Positions 10,371 to 20,351 of a stretch of 64,000 nucleotides of DNA are shown piece by piece. The notes beneath the pieces are model-generated. The model ran no database searches. It was not told where the DNA came from and saw only the letters and a program-made list of their open reading frames with translations. The position numbers and the translations under genes were made by a program. Within the stretch, counting starts at the first letter, position 1. The number at the start of each line of letters is the position of its first letter. This DNA is from Nemertoderma westbladi (Eukaryota; Xenacoelomorpha; Nemertodermatida; Nemertodermatidae), in contig JAUCBJ010008890.1 of NCBI GenBank assembly GCA_032718475.1, positions 124,001 through 188,000 of the forward strand, given 5' to 3'.

Positions 10371-10953
10371 TTTCGAGTTAGAAAATAACCCAAATAACGA
10401 GTTAGAAAATAACCCAAATAACGAGTTAGAAAATAACCCAAATAACGAGTTAGAAAATAACCCAAATAACGAGTTAGAAAATAACCCAAATAACGAGTTA
10501 GAAAATAACCCAAATAACGAGTTAGAAAATAACCCTAAGTCAACCCAAATAACGAGTTAGAAAATAACCCCAAGTTGTAACCTAAATAACGAGTTAGAAA
10601 ATAACCCAAATAACGAGTTATAAAATAACCCCAAGTCAACCCAAATAACGAGTTAGAAGATAACCCCAAGTCAACCCAAATAACGAGTTAGAAAATAACC
10701 CCATGTCAACCCAAATAACGAGTTAGAAAATAACCCCAAGTCAACCCAAATAACGAGTTAGAAAATAACCCCGAGTCAACCCAAATAACGAGTTAGAAAA
10801 TAACCCCGAGTCAACCCAAATAACGAGTTAGAAAATAACCCCATGTCAACCCAAATAACGAGTTAGAAAATAACCCCGAGTCAACCCAAATAACGAGTTA
10901 GAAAATAACCCCATGTCAACCCAAATAACGAGTTAGAAAATAACCCCAAGTCA
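10371..10953. repeat. Minisatellite with 24-bp and 35-bp units
   Basis: About seven copies of a 24-bp unit (core AACGAGTTAGAAAATAACCC) pass into about eleven copies of a 35-bp unit in which CAAGTCAACCC, or variants CGAGT and CATGT, is inserted before the next AAAT. It is noncoding; a minus-strand Tyr-Phe-Leu-Thr-Arg repeat frame exists only because 24 is a multiple of three. Confidence 0.95.
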
Positions 10954-12780
10954 AATTGACATAATATCAAAATAATAACAAAATTATTGTTTTGGAAAAA
11001 ATTATGGGGGTTTTATTATGTTCGGGATATATTTTGGGAATCTAATATTTTGCAAGAGAAATAGGGTGGCAGTTACAAAATCGGGTCTAGAAGATCCAAA
11101 TGGCAAATTTTTTACAAAACCAATACCCACGATTGTAGCCTTAAAGCTGCTGAATATTTTGGTATATGTTTGATGACAATTGTGCAAAAAATAAAAAAGT
11201 AGTGAATTAAGTAGGGAATTTAGTTATGAAAAAAGTGAAAATAGAAAACTTAGAAAAGGGTTGTTTTATTCAGAGATTCATGAATATCAGCTATTAATAC
11301 TGTTGTTGAAAAGTGCAGTTTTGTGGTCAAAATGGGCAGTTTTGTGGTCAAAATATCATTCAATTGTGAAAACCGATATCACCACATGTAAGCCCTTCTA
11401 GCAAACTACAAAAACAGATAACAGATGAATAAAACAGATTAAAGTTTTGTAAATTTTCGAAAATGTAACTTCCGTTGGGGGTAATGGTCCCCTTAATAAA
11501 CAATATAATAAAAAATGTGTTAACGATAGATAACTAACTAATTCCTAACTAACTAAGTCCGGGCTTGTGCGGGGCAGTGGCACCGCACAGGTTGAAAACT
11601 ATAAGTCAGTCTTTGTTCGTAATAAATATGGGCCTTTTCTGAGATTACTGCGGCAATGAAATCAACAACTAAACTACAATATCTAATTTATGATAAAATA
11701 TGTGTCTTGTGTTAGGAGAGTTAACTCTGGTTAATGTTTGTGCGAACTTATGTAGCTTTTGCCTGGCTACTAATCTCATTAAGTAGCAGCAGTGATGTGT
11801 GACTAATCGATATATTTAGTTTTCCCTTAACAAGACACTGGCACAATATTAAGGGTTCACCTATAGTGATTGACCCCTGTGCAATCTATGCACAATGGAT
11901 AAACAATATATAATAAGTTGACTCTATGACAATTTATAGATTGCGCAACACGTGATCTTGGCTGGTTTGGCCGTGAGGCCCTATGGCTACCTTAACTATT
12001 ATTAGGTCACAATCCCCTTATTGGTGGGTGATAATTATTCCCATTAAATGCTTCTGGAGTGGCGAAGTGTATATAAGGAAAATCCCGTAACACCTGGAAA
12101 CCGAACAGTTTATAAGGTAGGAGAACACAAGTAGAACAGAAGGAAAAACTCCTGAAAATGGTGAGAATAATAACAAGAAATAAATTTTAACAATAAAATG
12201 GTTACAATTGGTAATTTTAAATGTACTTTTAGTGCCCAGCTAAGAAAAACCGTAGTGAAACAGTAAAAAGGGGGAAAACACTCTTAAACTGATGGAAAAC
12301 AGAATACAGTGAAAACAGGTAAAACTGTCAAGTTAATGAAAAATAACAAATAAATAAAAAATTTCCTAAGAAAGTCTCACTACAAATTTTAATAATAACA
12401 ATATATCAACATCAAACAAAATCCTACACATGTATACTGTACATATACTTACTACATCCGATTGCCTTAAAACTAACTAATTATTCTCCATTCGAAACGT
12501 CTGTAACCCAACATGGCTACACTGTCATACAAAATATACAACAATATCAGCCGGTCTACTTGTGTGGTTATAATTGAGAAAAAGCACATTGAAACTTAAG
12601 ATATGGTGCAGATTGTAGTCATGATGTGACAAAAAGATGCATAATAATGGTTATGTGGGGCGAGCCACGCAATAAAAGGGAGCCTTAGCGCACAATTATA
12701 ATTAGAAAATATGGCAAAATTTCATGTCCGTCTTTCTGTCTGTCTCTGTCCGTCCGTCTGTAATGAAAAATTCATTCGTA
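10954..12780. other. AT-rich non-coding stretch
   Basis: No gene. Part of 12190-12330 resembles the arm of the large palindrome at 31609-33477 (AATTGGTAATTTTAAATGTAC against the palindrome's AATTGGTAATCTTAAATGTAC at about 31999), so a related dispersed repeat is probably present. A TCTG/TCCG-rich patch lies at 12727-12762. Confidence 0.4.
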
Positions 12781-13044
12781 AATAACTTTTGAAGATTTTA
12801 ACCATTTTCAACAAATTTTGTATGGGCATACTAGAGAAAAAGATCCAAGAGAAAACACGCAACATCTTTATTAATCAAAAATCACTAAAAAAAAACCCAC
12901 CACCAGAACAACCAATCAAATGCAGTATAAATAACAGACAGACATACAGACAATTAAAATTTGACGTGGGAAATTTAAACTGTAAAACATATCGTCCAAC
13001 CTATAGACCTACAACTACACCCAACCAACCGACCAGCCACCTGG

Positions 13045-14340
13045 CTACGGCTGTGAAGGTAGGCCGGCCCCATCCTCCAGTCCCAGGCCGCTGCGCCACT
13101 TGGTGCGAGACCCGCACAGGCAGTGGGAGGTCCCACGGACAACCGCAAACAGCACTCGCGAGCGTACCCAACCCATGACAGACGAGTAAGGCTTACCCCA
13201 TGAGCGGTGCAATCTGTCCGTGATTATCCGCAGGAATTTGTTCGCCTGTGGGGTCAACACACCATCGCAGGAACCACGAAAGGCGAGAAGTCTCCATGAC
13301 GAGCGGTTACTGCGGCTAAATAAAGCTGTTTCTTCTCGTCTTCCACGGATTCCAACACGGACATGGATGCGCGGTTTACGTACGACCCAGTGTCAAGATT
13401 GGTTGATCGAATATCAAACAACGCCTGAGTCTGTATGTTAAACACGCCCCGCACCCCCACGTCACACCGCAGCCCAGCCACGTCTCCCCACTCCAGCTGC
13501 TCCCGCACAACGGGCTCCAACGTGACGTTGCGTGGCCCAAACGCGAGCGCAGCGAGGTCGCCAACGGTGTCCTGCAACTCGTTGTGACGTTGGATCACGA
13601 GGCCGCCCTTCTTGCAGTTCAACCCATGGCTCAGGTCGAACGCGGCCCCGCACCCGTCACAACGGCTCGGCACTCCCAGGAGGGGTCTACCGTACCGCAC
13701 TGCCAGACCGTCACGGAACTCCTGTGGAGACATGTCGTAATGGTGTTCAGTCAGTGGGAGAGTCGACGTCCAGCTGGCGGTTTTAAACTCGACAGCTCTC
13801 TGGATAGTCTGCTGACGCCTCTCCGACATCCTCTCAAGGGCATCCTCGAACTCCCCCACCTCCACCGTTTTCCGCTCGTCCCACTCCGCCTTCCGAGCCA
13901 ATGCCAGGCACTCCTTGTGGGCCGCCATATCAAACGCAGCCTCACCCACCATCGCCTTACCGAGGAACTAAGAAGGATTGGTTGGCCTCGGCAACCGGGT
14001 TATGTAAACCCAGGCTGCCTCTCTGCGGGGACAACGCGAATAGTTGGCGCTCCGACGGGGAGACACTACCACCAAGGATGGCGGGGAGGAAACGTTGGGC
14101 AAGGGCTTCTTCCAACCCAGTAAACTCGGGGGCGCAGTCTGGCGTAACGCACTGGAGGTAGGCCCACTCACGTTGCAAGGAGCAGATCAATGCCGAGAAC
14201 GCCGCCTGTGGCTGGGCCTCGGCCATCTCCGCCATCTTATCCACAGCGTCCACCCACGCCGCCACCTTAGCACCTACGAACTGACATCTCCCACCTGCGT
14301 CGCCAAGAAAACCTCCTAGGAACCGGTGGCCAGAGACTAT
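13045..14340 (-). pseudogene. C-terminal part of a CCHC/nuclease-type non-LTR retroelement protein
   Basis: Three frames read in order on the minus strand: about 14337-13957, 13952-13254 and 13260-13045, joined by two frameshifts (near 13955 and 13257). The first has GHRFLGGFLGD and PQAAFSALICSLQREW, typical of the segment after RT. The second carries C-x2-C-x8-H-x4-C (CDGCGAAFDLSHGLNC), then RHN and a nuclease-like core (EPVVRE, ALFDIR), the arrangement known from restriction-like-endonuclease LINEs such as R2. The third ends SRTKWRSGLGLEDGA. The frameshifts make it nonfunctional. Clade is not determined. The RT domain is missing upstream, where an opposite-strand LINE begins. Confidence 0.7.
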
Positions 14341-14344
14341 CTTC

Positions 14345-15720
14345 ACAGTAAACTTTATAGAAGTAAAAGTGTCTGAGTCTGTACTCCCAGATATTCCCAT
14401 TGGCGATATCTCCTTTGCAGAAGTGAAGGCTGCTGCAAAGAGCATTAAGACCAATCGTGCCAGTGGAGTAGATGGTGTTCCCCCTGAGGTCTTTAAAATA
14501 CCTGAGTGTTTAAAGCTCATCTATCCCATCATAGTAGACATGTACCGAACAACAAGAGTCCCACAAGAAATGAAAACAAATAAGTTGGTGCCAGTTCCCA
14601 AGAAGGGCAACCTAACACTCTATGGTTCTTTTCGGGGAATCTAAATGATCTCGATTGCTGCAAAGCTATACAATAGGATTCTATTAAATCGCATCAGGGA
14701 TCCCATTGAGAGACTGCTCCGTGGAAATCAGAATGGGTTCCGTAAAGGTCGTGGGACCATGGAGCCCATTTTGGCACTTAGAAAGATAATTGAAGAGTTA
14801 TCAAAAAAGAAAGACAGGCATCTGGCTGTTATCTTTGTTGACTTCTTCAAGGCCTTTGATTCAGTCTCTCGCTCACGTATGTTCAGCATACTTCCATTAT
14901 ATGGGATTCCTGATGAAATTATTGCAGCAATCAGATCAGTATACGATGGTTCGACAACATTTGTGTCTACTGTTGACGGTGACACAGAACCATTTGAGGT
15001 GTTATGGGGCGTCCTCCAAGGAGACACACTTGCACCATTCTTGTGCATTATTGTGGTTGACTATGTTCTACGCATGTCCTTAGATCATTATAATGATGAT
15101 GGGGTGATGATAACTCCACCTACTGGCTCCAGAAGTCGAGGAAATCCTGCCAAGTACCTAACTGATCTAGACTTTGCTGATGACTTAGGAGTACTCTCAG
15201 AATCATTAGAGGGAGCCCAACGGCTCCTCAGCTCATTAGAACATGCTGCTTCTAGTGTTGGTCTTTTTAATAACTCCAGAAAGACCAAAATTCTGACAGT
15301 TAACTTTGAAAGTCCTCAGCAAGTCTCTGATCGGATGAGCATAAGCTCAAAGGATGGTATGCTTGAGCATGTGGACGACTTCTGTTACCTGGGATCATGG
15401 ATCCGGAAGTCAGGTGAGGACCTTCGAATACGTAAGGGAAAGGCATGGGCAGCCTTGAATAGGCTTTCCAGGATTTGGAAGTCACCGATAATTAATCGGA
15501 AACTTAAGGTCCGATTATTTAGAGCAGCAGTAGTTCCAGTACTCCTCTACGGGAGTCCATGCTGGGCTCTAACTGCTGAGGACACCAAATCTCTGGATGG
15601 CACATTCACAAGAATGCTACGCCGGGTTCATTGTGTCAAGTACAATGCACACATCTCCAACCAGACACTATATAACATTGGAGGTGTCTCATTGGTTCCC
15701 CCAAGCTTGACACTAGAACA
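14345..15720 (+). pseudogene. RTE-like LINE reverse transcriptase, one internal stop, 3'-truncated
   Basis: One reading frame spans 14369-15720 with a single TAA at 14642-14644. The frame continues directly from 14645 (ATG). Before the stop: SIKTNRASGVDGVPPEVFK. In the 428-codon second part: FRKGRGTMEP (32-41), IFVDFFKAFDS (63-73) with the first catalytic Asp, GVLQGDTLAPFL (122-133), DLDFADD (174-180) with the Asp pair, and CYLGSWI (247-253) leading to LLYGSPCWAL (300-309). This is the endonuclease-RT type of the RTE and related clades. The endonuclease is absent (5' truncation at about 14345) and the C-terminus is replaced after about 15720 by a minisatellite. The stop lies where the family has a coding residue, so it is a point nonsense change. 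Confidence 0.8.
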
Positions 15721-15774
15721 AAATAGAACAAAACTAGAACAAGGCACAGACAGAGGGACACACAACGTGGATTG

Positions 15775-16100
15775 GGCGGCACGCGACACATACTGGGGGG
15801 CACTTGTCACATACTGGGGGGCACCCGACATATACTGGGGGGCACCCGACACATACTGGGGGCACCTGACACATACTGGGGGGCACCCGACACATACTGG
15901 GTGGCGTCCAGCTGGCGGGAACCCAATATAGATAGGGGAGCACCCGACACAGGTAGGGGGAAGCACGACATGGATTGGGGGGCAATCAATACGGGCTGGG
16001 GAGCACCTGACTCAGACAGGGGGGAGCCTGGCACAGACTGGGAGACACCCGGTTCAGATATGGGGACACCCATCGCAGACTGGGGAGAGCCCGACTCGGA
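15775..16100 (+). repeat. GC-rich minisatellite, 21-bp unit
   Basis: Units of 21 bp (core ACTGGGGGGCACCCGACACA) repeat about six times at 15780-15905. They decay into related GGGGAGCACC/GACTGGGGAG units as far as about 16095. Coincidental frames encode a Gly-Ala-Pro-Asp-Thr-Tyr-Trp repeat. It directly abuts the truncated RTE-like RT. Confidence 0.85.
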
Positions 16101-16130
16101 TTCCATGAGGTAGTCGAGTTCATCCAGAGT

Positions 16131-16658
16131 TCAGTTTATTTGTGGTGTCTCACTTGGTGCCTGGACCCTGCCCTTTTTCGTTGTTGTAGCCTGGCTCGTC
16201 CGCGGCGAGTTGGTTAACATGTAGTCAAGTACGACGTGGCCCACAGACCCGCTGTAACCGGGAGGCATCACGATGGGAACGGATTCTGAGGCTGTGTGAA
16301 ACGGGGTCGCTGTCCTATTGGGTAGCTGAAAGATGATGAAGCCAGGGTTATGAAGCCGGGGAGATGAAGCCAGGGTTATATCATGGTCTACCAGGGTCTC
16401 GTCGCCATCTTCTCCTGTTGATGATGTGGCAGTCGGTTGGGATGCACTGCTGTTTTTGGAAGGCGATATGTCACGCGAAGTGCCGGAGACGACTGGCTGC
16501 GAACTGACAGCTCCCAGTGCGTTACAACAACGCCCACTCGCCATCGGAGCACAGGAGGCGCATGGCAATCCCGACCTCGCACACGAACAACGAACGCAGC
16601 GACCAGATCTAGGGTTGCAACCACAGCAAGCAGGCATCGCGACAGACGGATACTCCAA
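16131..16658 (-). pseudogene. Cys-rich N-terminal part of a non-LTR retroelement ORF
   Basis: A 175-codon minus-strand frame begins with a dense cysteine cluster (CCGCNPRSGRCVRCSCARSG at 11-30, then CASCAP and RCCN). It is followed by a Ser/Thr-rich linker and a segment from about 100. Such Cys-rich motifs occur at the start of retroelement ORFs in marine invertebrates; that link is from general recollection, not alignment. Strand and order place it upstream of the C-terminal relic at 13045-14340, so the two may be ends of one element split by the RTE-like insert and minisatellite. The RT itself is not present. Confidence 0.45.
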
Positions 16659-17396
16659 GAGGGAGAGAGAGAGAAGGATCGGACAAACTTGCTATTAAAC
16701 CAGACACAGGCAGAATTGTATTAGGCAAGTTAGAACTCGTACAGTCCCGTCAGTACGTCAGTAGTCAATCTACAGAATCAGTACAATAATAACGATAATA
16801 AGTTCCAATATTTTTGAAAGTTACGAGTAAATACCTCTCGAACTTTTGACTACAGATCAAATCGAACTTGTTTCGAACTTTCTCAAGTTCGCGTGCTGCG
16901 CGACGCCCCACAAACGTGTTATATATCGCCTATAGTAAGTAATCTATTTGGCCAACTTCCAGACTTTGATCCTTTAAGTTGCGTTACAATCATTCCACAA
17001 CACCACCGTTCCCTTATTGGTAATATTTTTCCGAATATGAGTGCGCGTTTTCGAAATACTTCTGGCAGTTTTGAAGATGTTATTGCGGAGTGTAGCACTA
17101 AACTGTGAGCCATTGTGAGCTGGCCTGGATATATCAGTTTAACTTAAATGCATCAGAACCAGTAGCAGCTGTAAATAGTTTCAACAGCACAGCTCCATGA
17201 TATCTTGATAACATATCAATCCTATCATTGTTAAAATATATTGAATATGGGAACAAATTGCACTCCAAAGTCGAATCAAAATTCGAATCAAATCGTCAAA
17301 TCAAATCAATAGTCGAATCAAAATTGAGAACCATCAGTGAATGGTTTTAATTATGGCGGTTTTCCAATAGTCTGTGTGTGTGTTGGATTGAGGGGT
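16659..17396. other. Non-coding, contains dispersed-repeat motif
   Basis: GTGCTGCGCGACGCCCCACA at about 16893-16912 is close to a motif near 990-1008. Short TCGAATCAAA repeats lie at 17270-17325. A 71-codon frame (16893-17108) has no recognised family. Confidence 0.4.
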
Positions 17397-17530
17397 GGGG
17401 GGGGGGGGGGGGGGGGGGGTGTTGTTGAGTGTTGGAAGCCAATATACAGTATAACTAGCTATAGTATAATGCTAACTGTAACATGATAGCTTGTAGTTTT
17501 GCTGCATGGAGGCCCCGCAGCCCGTTGGTA
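17397..17530 (+). repeat. Dispersed repeat with G23 head, copy 1
   Basis: A run of 23 G (17397-17419) is followed by TGTTGG..GGAAGCCAA, ATAACTAGC, ATAGTATAAT, CTTGTAGTTTTGCTGCA and GGAGGCCCC. The same order occurs at 33769-33890. It ends about ten bases beyond the stop codon of the downstream-facing GPCR gene. Confidence 0.65.
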
Positions 17531-17540
17531 ATGGACCAGG

Positions 17541-17546
17541 TTTATT
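17541..17546 (-). terminator. AATAAA overlapping the GPCR stop codon
   Basis: The minus strand reads GGAATAAACC at the TAA stop, giving a polyadenylation hexamer inside the stop region. It would leave almost no 3' UTR before the G23 repeat; it may be chance. Confidence 0.25.
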
Positions 17547-18780
17547 CCTTATATCTTCTTATAAATATGTTGCGATTAACTGCCTTTCGGAAATTTCCAA
17601 CAAATATATGCATGAGATAAAAGTTTAGACTGAAGACAATACCAAACATATTAGATATATGACCTGCAATATATTGGATAACTAACATTTTTTCATAAGC
17701 AGAAATTTCATCCATTGTAGATAAAGGATGTAGATTTCCTGATATATTCACAAGAATAGTTCTTATAATGTGCCAGATTATACGGGCACAATCTTTTGCA
17801 CACATTAGTGTTCCAGTAACGAGCATCATATTTACAGCGGCAGATATTCTATGATTGGCTGGTGGATTTGGGTTAGCCCTCATTAGCTTTCTTAACTTAT
17901 AAATTAAGAGACCGTTTATAGCAAATACTCCTACAATTTGAATAGATTTTCTTATAGGAATGAAATAGTCCAGAAACTGATACGCCCTAATGAAGTGGAC
18001 ATTATATGAACCCCAATACATATATAAAGCCCAATATTGCTTTTCGCCATTTACATATCGAATCTCACCCTTATACATAACTACATAAGGCCAGTACAGA
18101 CACGCTGTGTAAATAAATATAACTACAATAATCCCATATATCATGTTATTATTCTTTAATTTTGTATCCTTATACCATACCGGGAAATAAAGGGCTGCAA
18201 TACGCTCTGCGCCCATAATTAAGGTGAGTGTAGAATCTCCATATTGTACACACCCTACAAATATCGGCCAATAACACTGGCATAACCATGAAACAACGTT
18301 ATAACAATGAAGTTTCCAAATTGTATTGTTGTTTACTATCAATGAATCATATTCAAAATAGAACCATTCCGAATTATGACCACATTGCAGCAGTTGGCCA
18401 AACGAGATAAGAATATCGAAAACAGACTTTAACACCAACATTCTATAAAATAGAGTACTGAATGATTTCTCCATTGCAATTGTTACAATAATTAATATAT
18501 TTCCAATCAGACCAAATAAATTATATGTTGATATATATGGCGTTAGAATAAAATGGGAAATGAAATCGCCAGCGTTGAGATAAAACTCATATCCTTGCAA
18601 TATCTCTTCATAATCAGATTGGAGAATAGTTTTATAAAACTTGTGGTACAGATTTGATTCGGTTGTGTTACTTGTGTTCCCATTAACTATTGGGTTGATA
18701 CCATCGGTAGCATCAGAAACAAAGACAAAAATACAAGTAAAATACAATAACAATTGAATGAGAAAGTTTGTTACAAACAT
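17542..18780 (-). CDS. Divergent class A-like G-protein-coupled receptor
   Basis: An intact, intronless 412-codon frame. A hydrophobic signal-like segment (1-22) and a short N-terminus with N-glycosylation motifs (for example N35, N38) precede seven predicted helices, roughly 84-104, 112-132, 167-192, 213-235, 276-298, 315-338 and 366-393. Class A hallmarks are partly kept: GN in helix 1 (93-94), Asp122 in helix 2, ER at the end of helix 3 (192-193, in ERIAALYFP) in place of DRY, and N386 with Y388 near the end of helix 7 in place of NPxxY. A CWxP motif in helix 6 is not seen. The cytoplasmic tail is about 20 residues. The plasma-membrane chemosensory or peptide-receptor role is inference; the ligand is unknown. 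An AATAAA overlaps the stop codon (17541-17546). Confidence 0.75.
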   Translation of the reverse strand: MFVTNFLIQLLLYFTCIFVFVSDATDGINPIVNGNTSNTTESNLYHKFYKTILQSDYEEILQGYEFYLNAGDFISHFILTPYISTYNLFGLIGNILIIVTIAMEKSFSTLFYRMLVLKSVFDILISFGQLLQCGHNSEWFYFEYDSLIVNNNTIWKLHCYNVVSWLCQCYWPIFVGCVQYGDSTLTLIMGAERIAALYFPVWYKDTKLKNNNMIYGIIVVIFIYTACLYWPYVVMYKGEIRYVNGEKQYWALYMYWGSYNVHFIRAYQFLDYFIPIRKSIQIVGVFAINGLLIYKLRKLMRANPNPPANHRISAAVNMMLVTGTLMCAKDCARIIWHIIRTILVNISGNLHPLSTMDEISAYEKMLVIQYIAGHISNMFGIVFSLNFYLMHIFVGNFRKAVNRNIFIRRYKE

Positions 18781-19043
18781 GTTTTCGTAAGTCGAAATAA
18801 CATAAGGCTAAAACCAATGAATTTGTAGATTATACTTCCACAGTTGACATTAACATAAAATTTCACATGAGACTTTCAATATGGTTCAATTTGTTATTAG
18901 GCCTACTGATTTATGTTTTTTCCCGTGCAGGTACATGTAATAAGGTACTGTACAAGTCAATAACTGTTAATTTTAAAATATGTGGGAATATTAAAAAGCG
19001 TGATTGAATAAATTGTTGGAAGAGGGATAATTCTGAAAGAGTG
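18781..19043. other. Upstream region of the GPCR gene
   Basis: AT-rich, with one TAGGCCTA (18898-18905). No promoter element can be assigned. Confidence 0.3.
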
Positions 19044-19417
19044 CAATTGTATGGGGCGCCGTGGGCTTCAAAAATATTAAAATGTCGGCGACTGGTTCAG
19101 ATTCTCGGCGACTGGTTTAGATTCTCGGCGACTGGTTTAGATTTCGGCCTAGATTTCGGCCAAGATTTCGGCTTAGATTTCGGCCAAGATTTCGGCTTAG
19201 ATTTCGGCCAAGATTTCGGCTTAGATTTCGGCCAAGATTTCGGCTTAGATTTCGGCCAAGATTCTAAGCCGAAATCTTGGCCGAAATCTAGGCAAAAATC
19301 TAAACCAGTCGCCGAGAATCTAAACCAGTCGCCGAGAATCTGAACCAGTCGCCGAGAATATGAACCAGTCGCCGACATTTTGATATTTTTTGAAGCCCAC
19401 GGCGCCCCATACAATTG
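19044..19417. mobile_element. Palindromic foldback-like element with tandem core
   Basis: The outer ends CAATTGTATGGGGCGCCGTG (19044) and CACGGCGCCCCATACAATTG (to 19417) are perfect inverted repeats. Inside, TCGGCGACTGGTT repeats (three at left) face AACCAGTCGCCGA repeats (four at right). The middle of the left arm is a tandem run of GATTTCGGCCAA/GATTTCGGCTTA (12-bp halves, 24-bp unit) that turns over at about 19263. Frames on both strands through it are by-products of the repeat. Confidence 0.8.
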
Positions 19418-20351
19418 CCGAAAGCTAACGAAACTTATGCGAAAGTTATCGAAAAGGTTGAAGTAGGGGTGAAAGCTATCCATTAAATGATAGTGGGCAC
19501 ATTTCGCACTTTCCGGGTTCGATAGTATTTATAAACAAAAAAAATACGAGCTATAATTCAAATAATTGCCATTTAATTCCAAATATCTCTTCGCTAAATA
19601 TAAATTCACTGACACAGTAAAGGCTAAATGTACCTTCATTCCGTTACTGGGCCAGTAGTCAGTACAGCAGAAGCAGTTGGCTACTGCGGCCCCTACCATG
19701 CTACCATCAGACCAGCCACCGTCTGACCGCGTGGCGGCGCATTACATCATTGAGAATGGCCTATAGCCTACATTTCAAACTCTTATAATATTTTTAAAGC
19801 TATATTCGATTCCGGTACTGATAACGGCGATAGTAATAGCTGTAGGTTTCACCTCAATACTACAGCACCGTCCCACGTCACTTTATTACCAGTAGGCCTA
19901 CTCAGTTTGTACTGTAATCCATTCTTCAGTCTTTAATGCAGTAATACGCAACACCGCGGTCAGACGGTAGCAGGTTAGCCCGCCGACAGGCCGATGCGGT
20001 GAGCCGGATGCGGTCATTTTTTTAGCAACACCTTCAACCCAAGGCAATAATCCATCAGTGATTTTGGAGACAGAAAATTATCCAATCAAGATAATAACAA
20101 CAATTAACGGTGATAAATGTAAAAATACTTTAAATATATTTTACAAAATCATTTATTAAAACACCGCAATACAATAATGATAGGGTTGTTGGTGCGCGAG
20201 GAAATTATTAATTTGGGTTAAAAACCATTGAATAATGAAAATAACAAGGTGCCCTTGATCAATTGATGATGTGTGTTTTTTGTAAAGAGATGTGGAAAAT
20301 GTTGAACACAATTTTGAAAATCGGCTGTCTTTGGCTATTGAAGAAATTACA
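19418..20351. other. Non-coding stretch left of the BEL/Pao element
   Basis: No gene. A 14-bp inverted pair ACCGTCTGACCGCG / CGCGGTCAGACGGT lies at about 19718 and 19955, possibly a further MITE. The last five bases (TTACA, 20347-20351) are the target duplication of the LTR element. Confidence 0.4.

Noticed and set aside
10262-10513. Repeat protein frame (Tyr-Leu-Gly-Tyr-Phe-Leu-Thr-Arg)
   Set aside because: A 24-bp noncoding minisatellite keeps any frame open by chance; the frame ends where units become 35 bp.
15772-16113. Gly-Ala-Pro-Asp-Thr-Tyr-Trp repeat protein on the plus strand
   Set aside because: This is a 21-bp minisatellite (multiple of three) running on from a truncated LINE; both strands are open.
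19041-19483. Frames encoding Asp-Phe-Gly and Lys-Ser-Lys-Pro repeats on both strands
   Set aside because: By-products of a palindromic tandem repeat.
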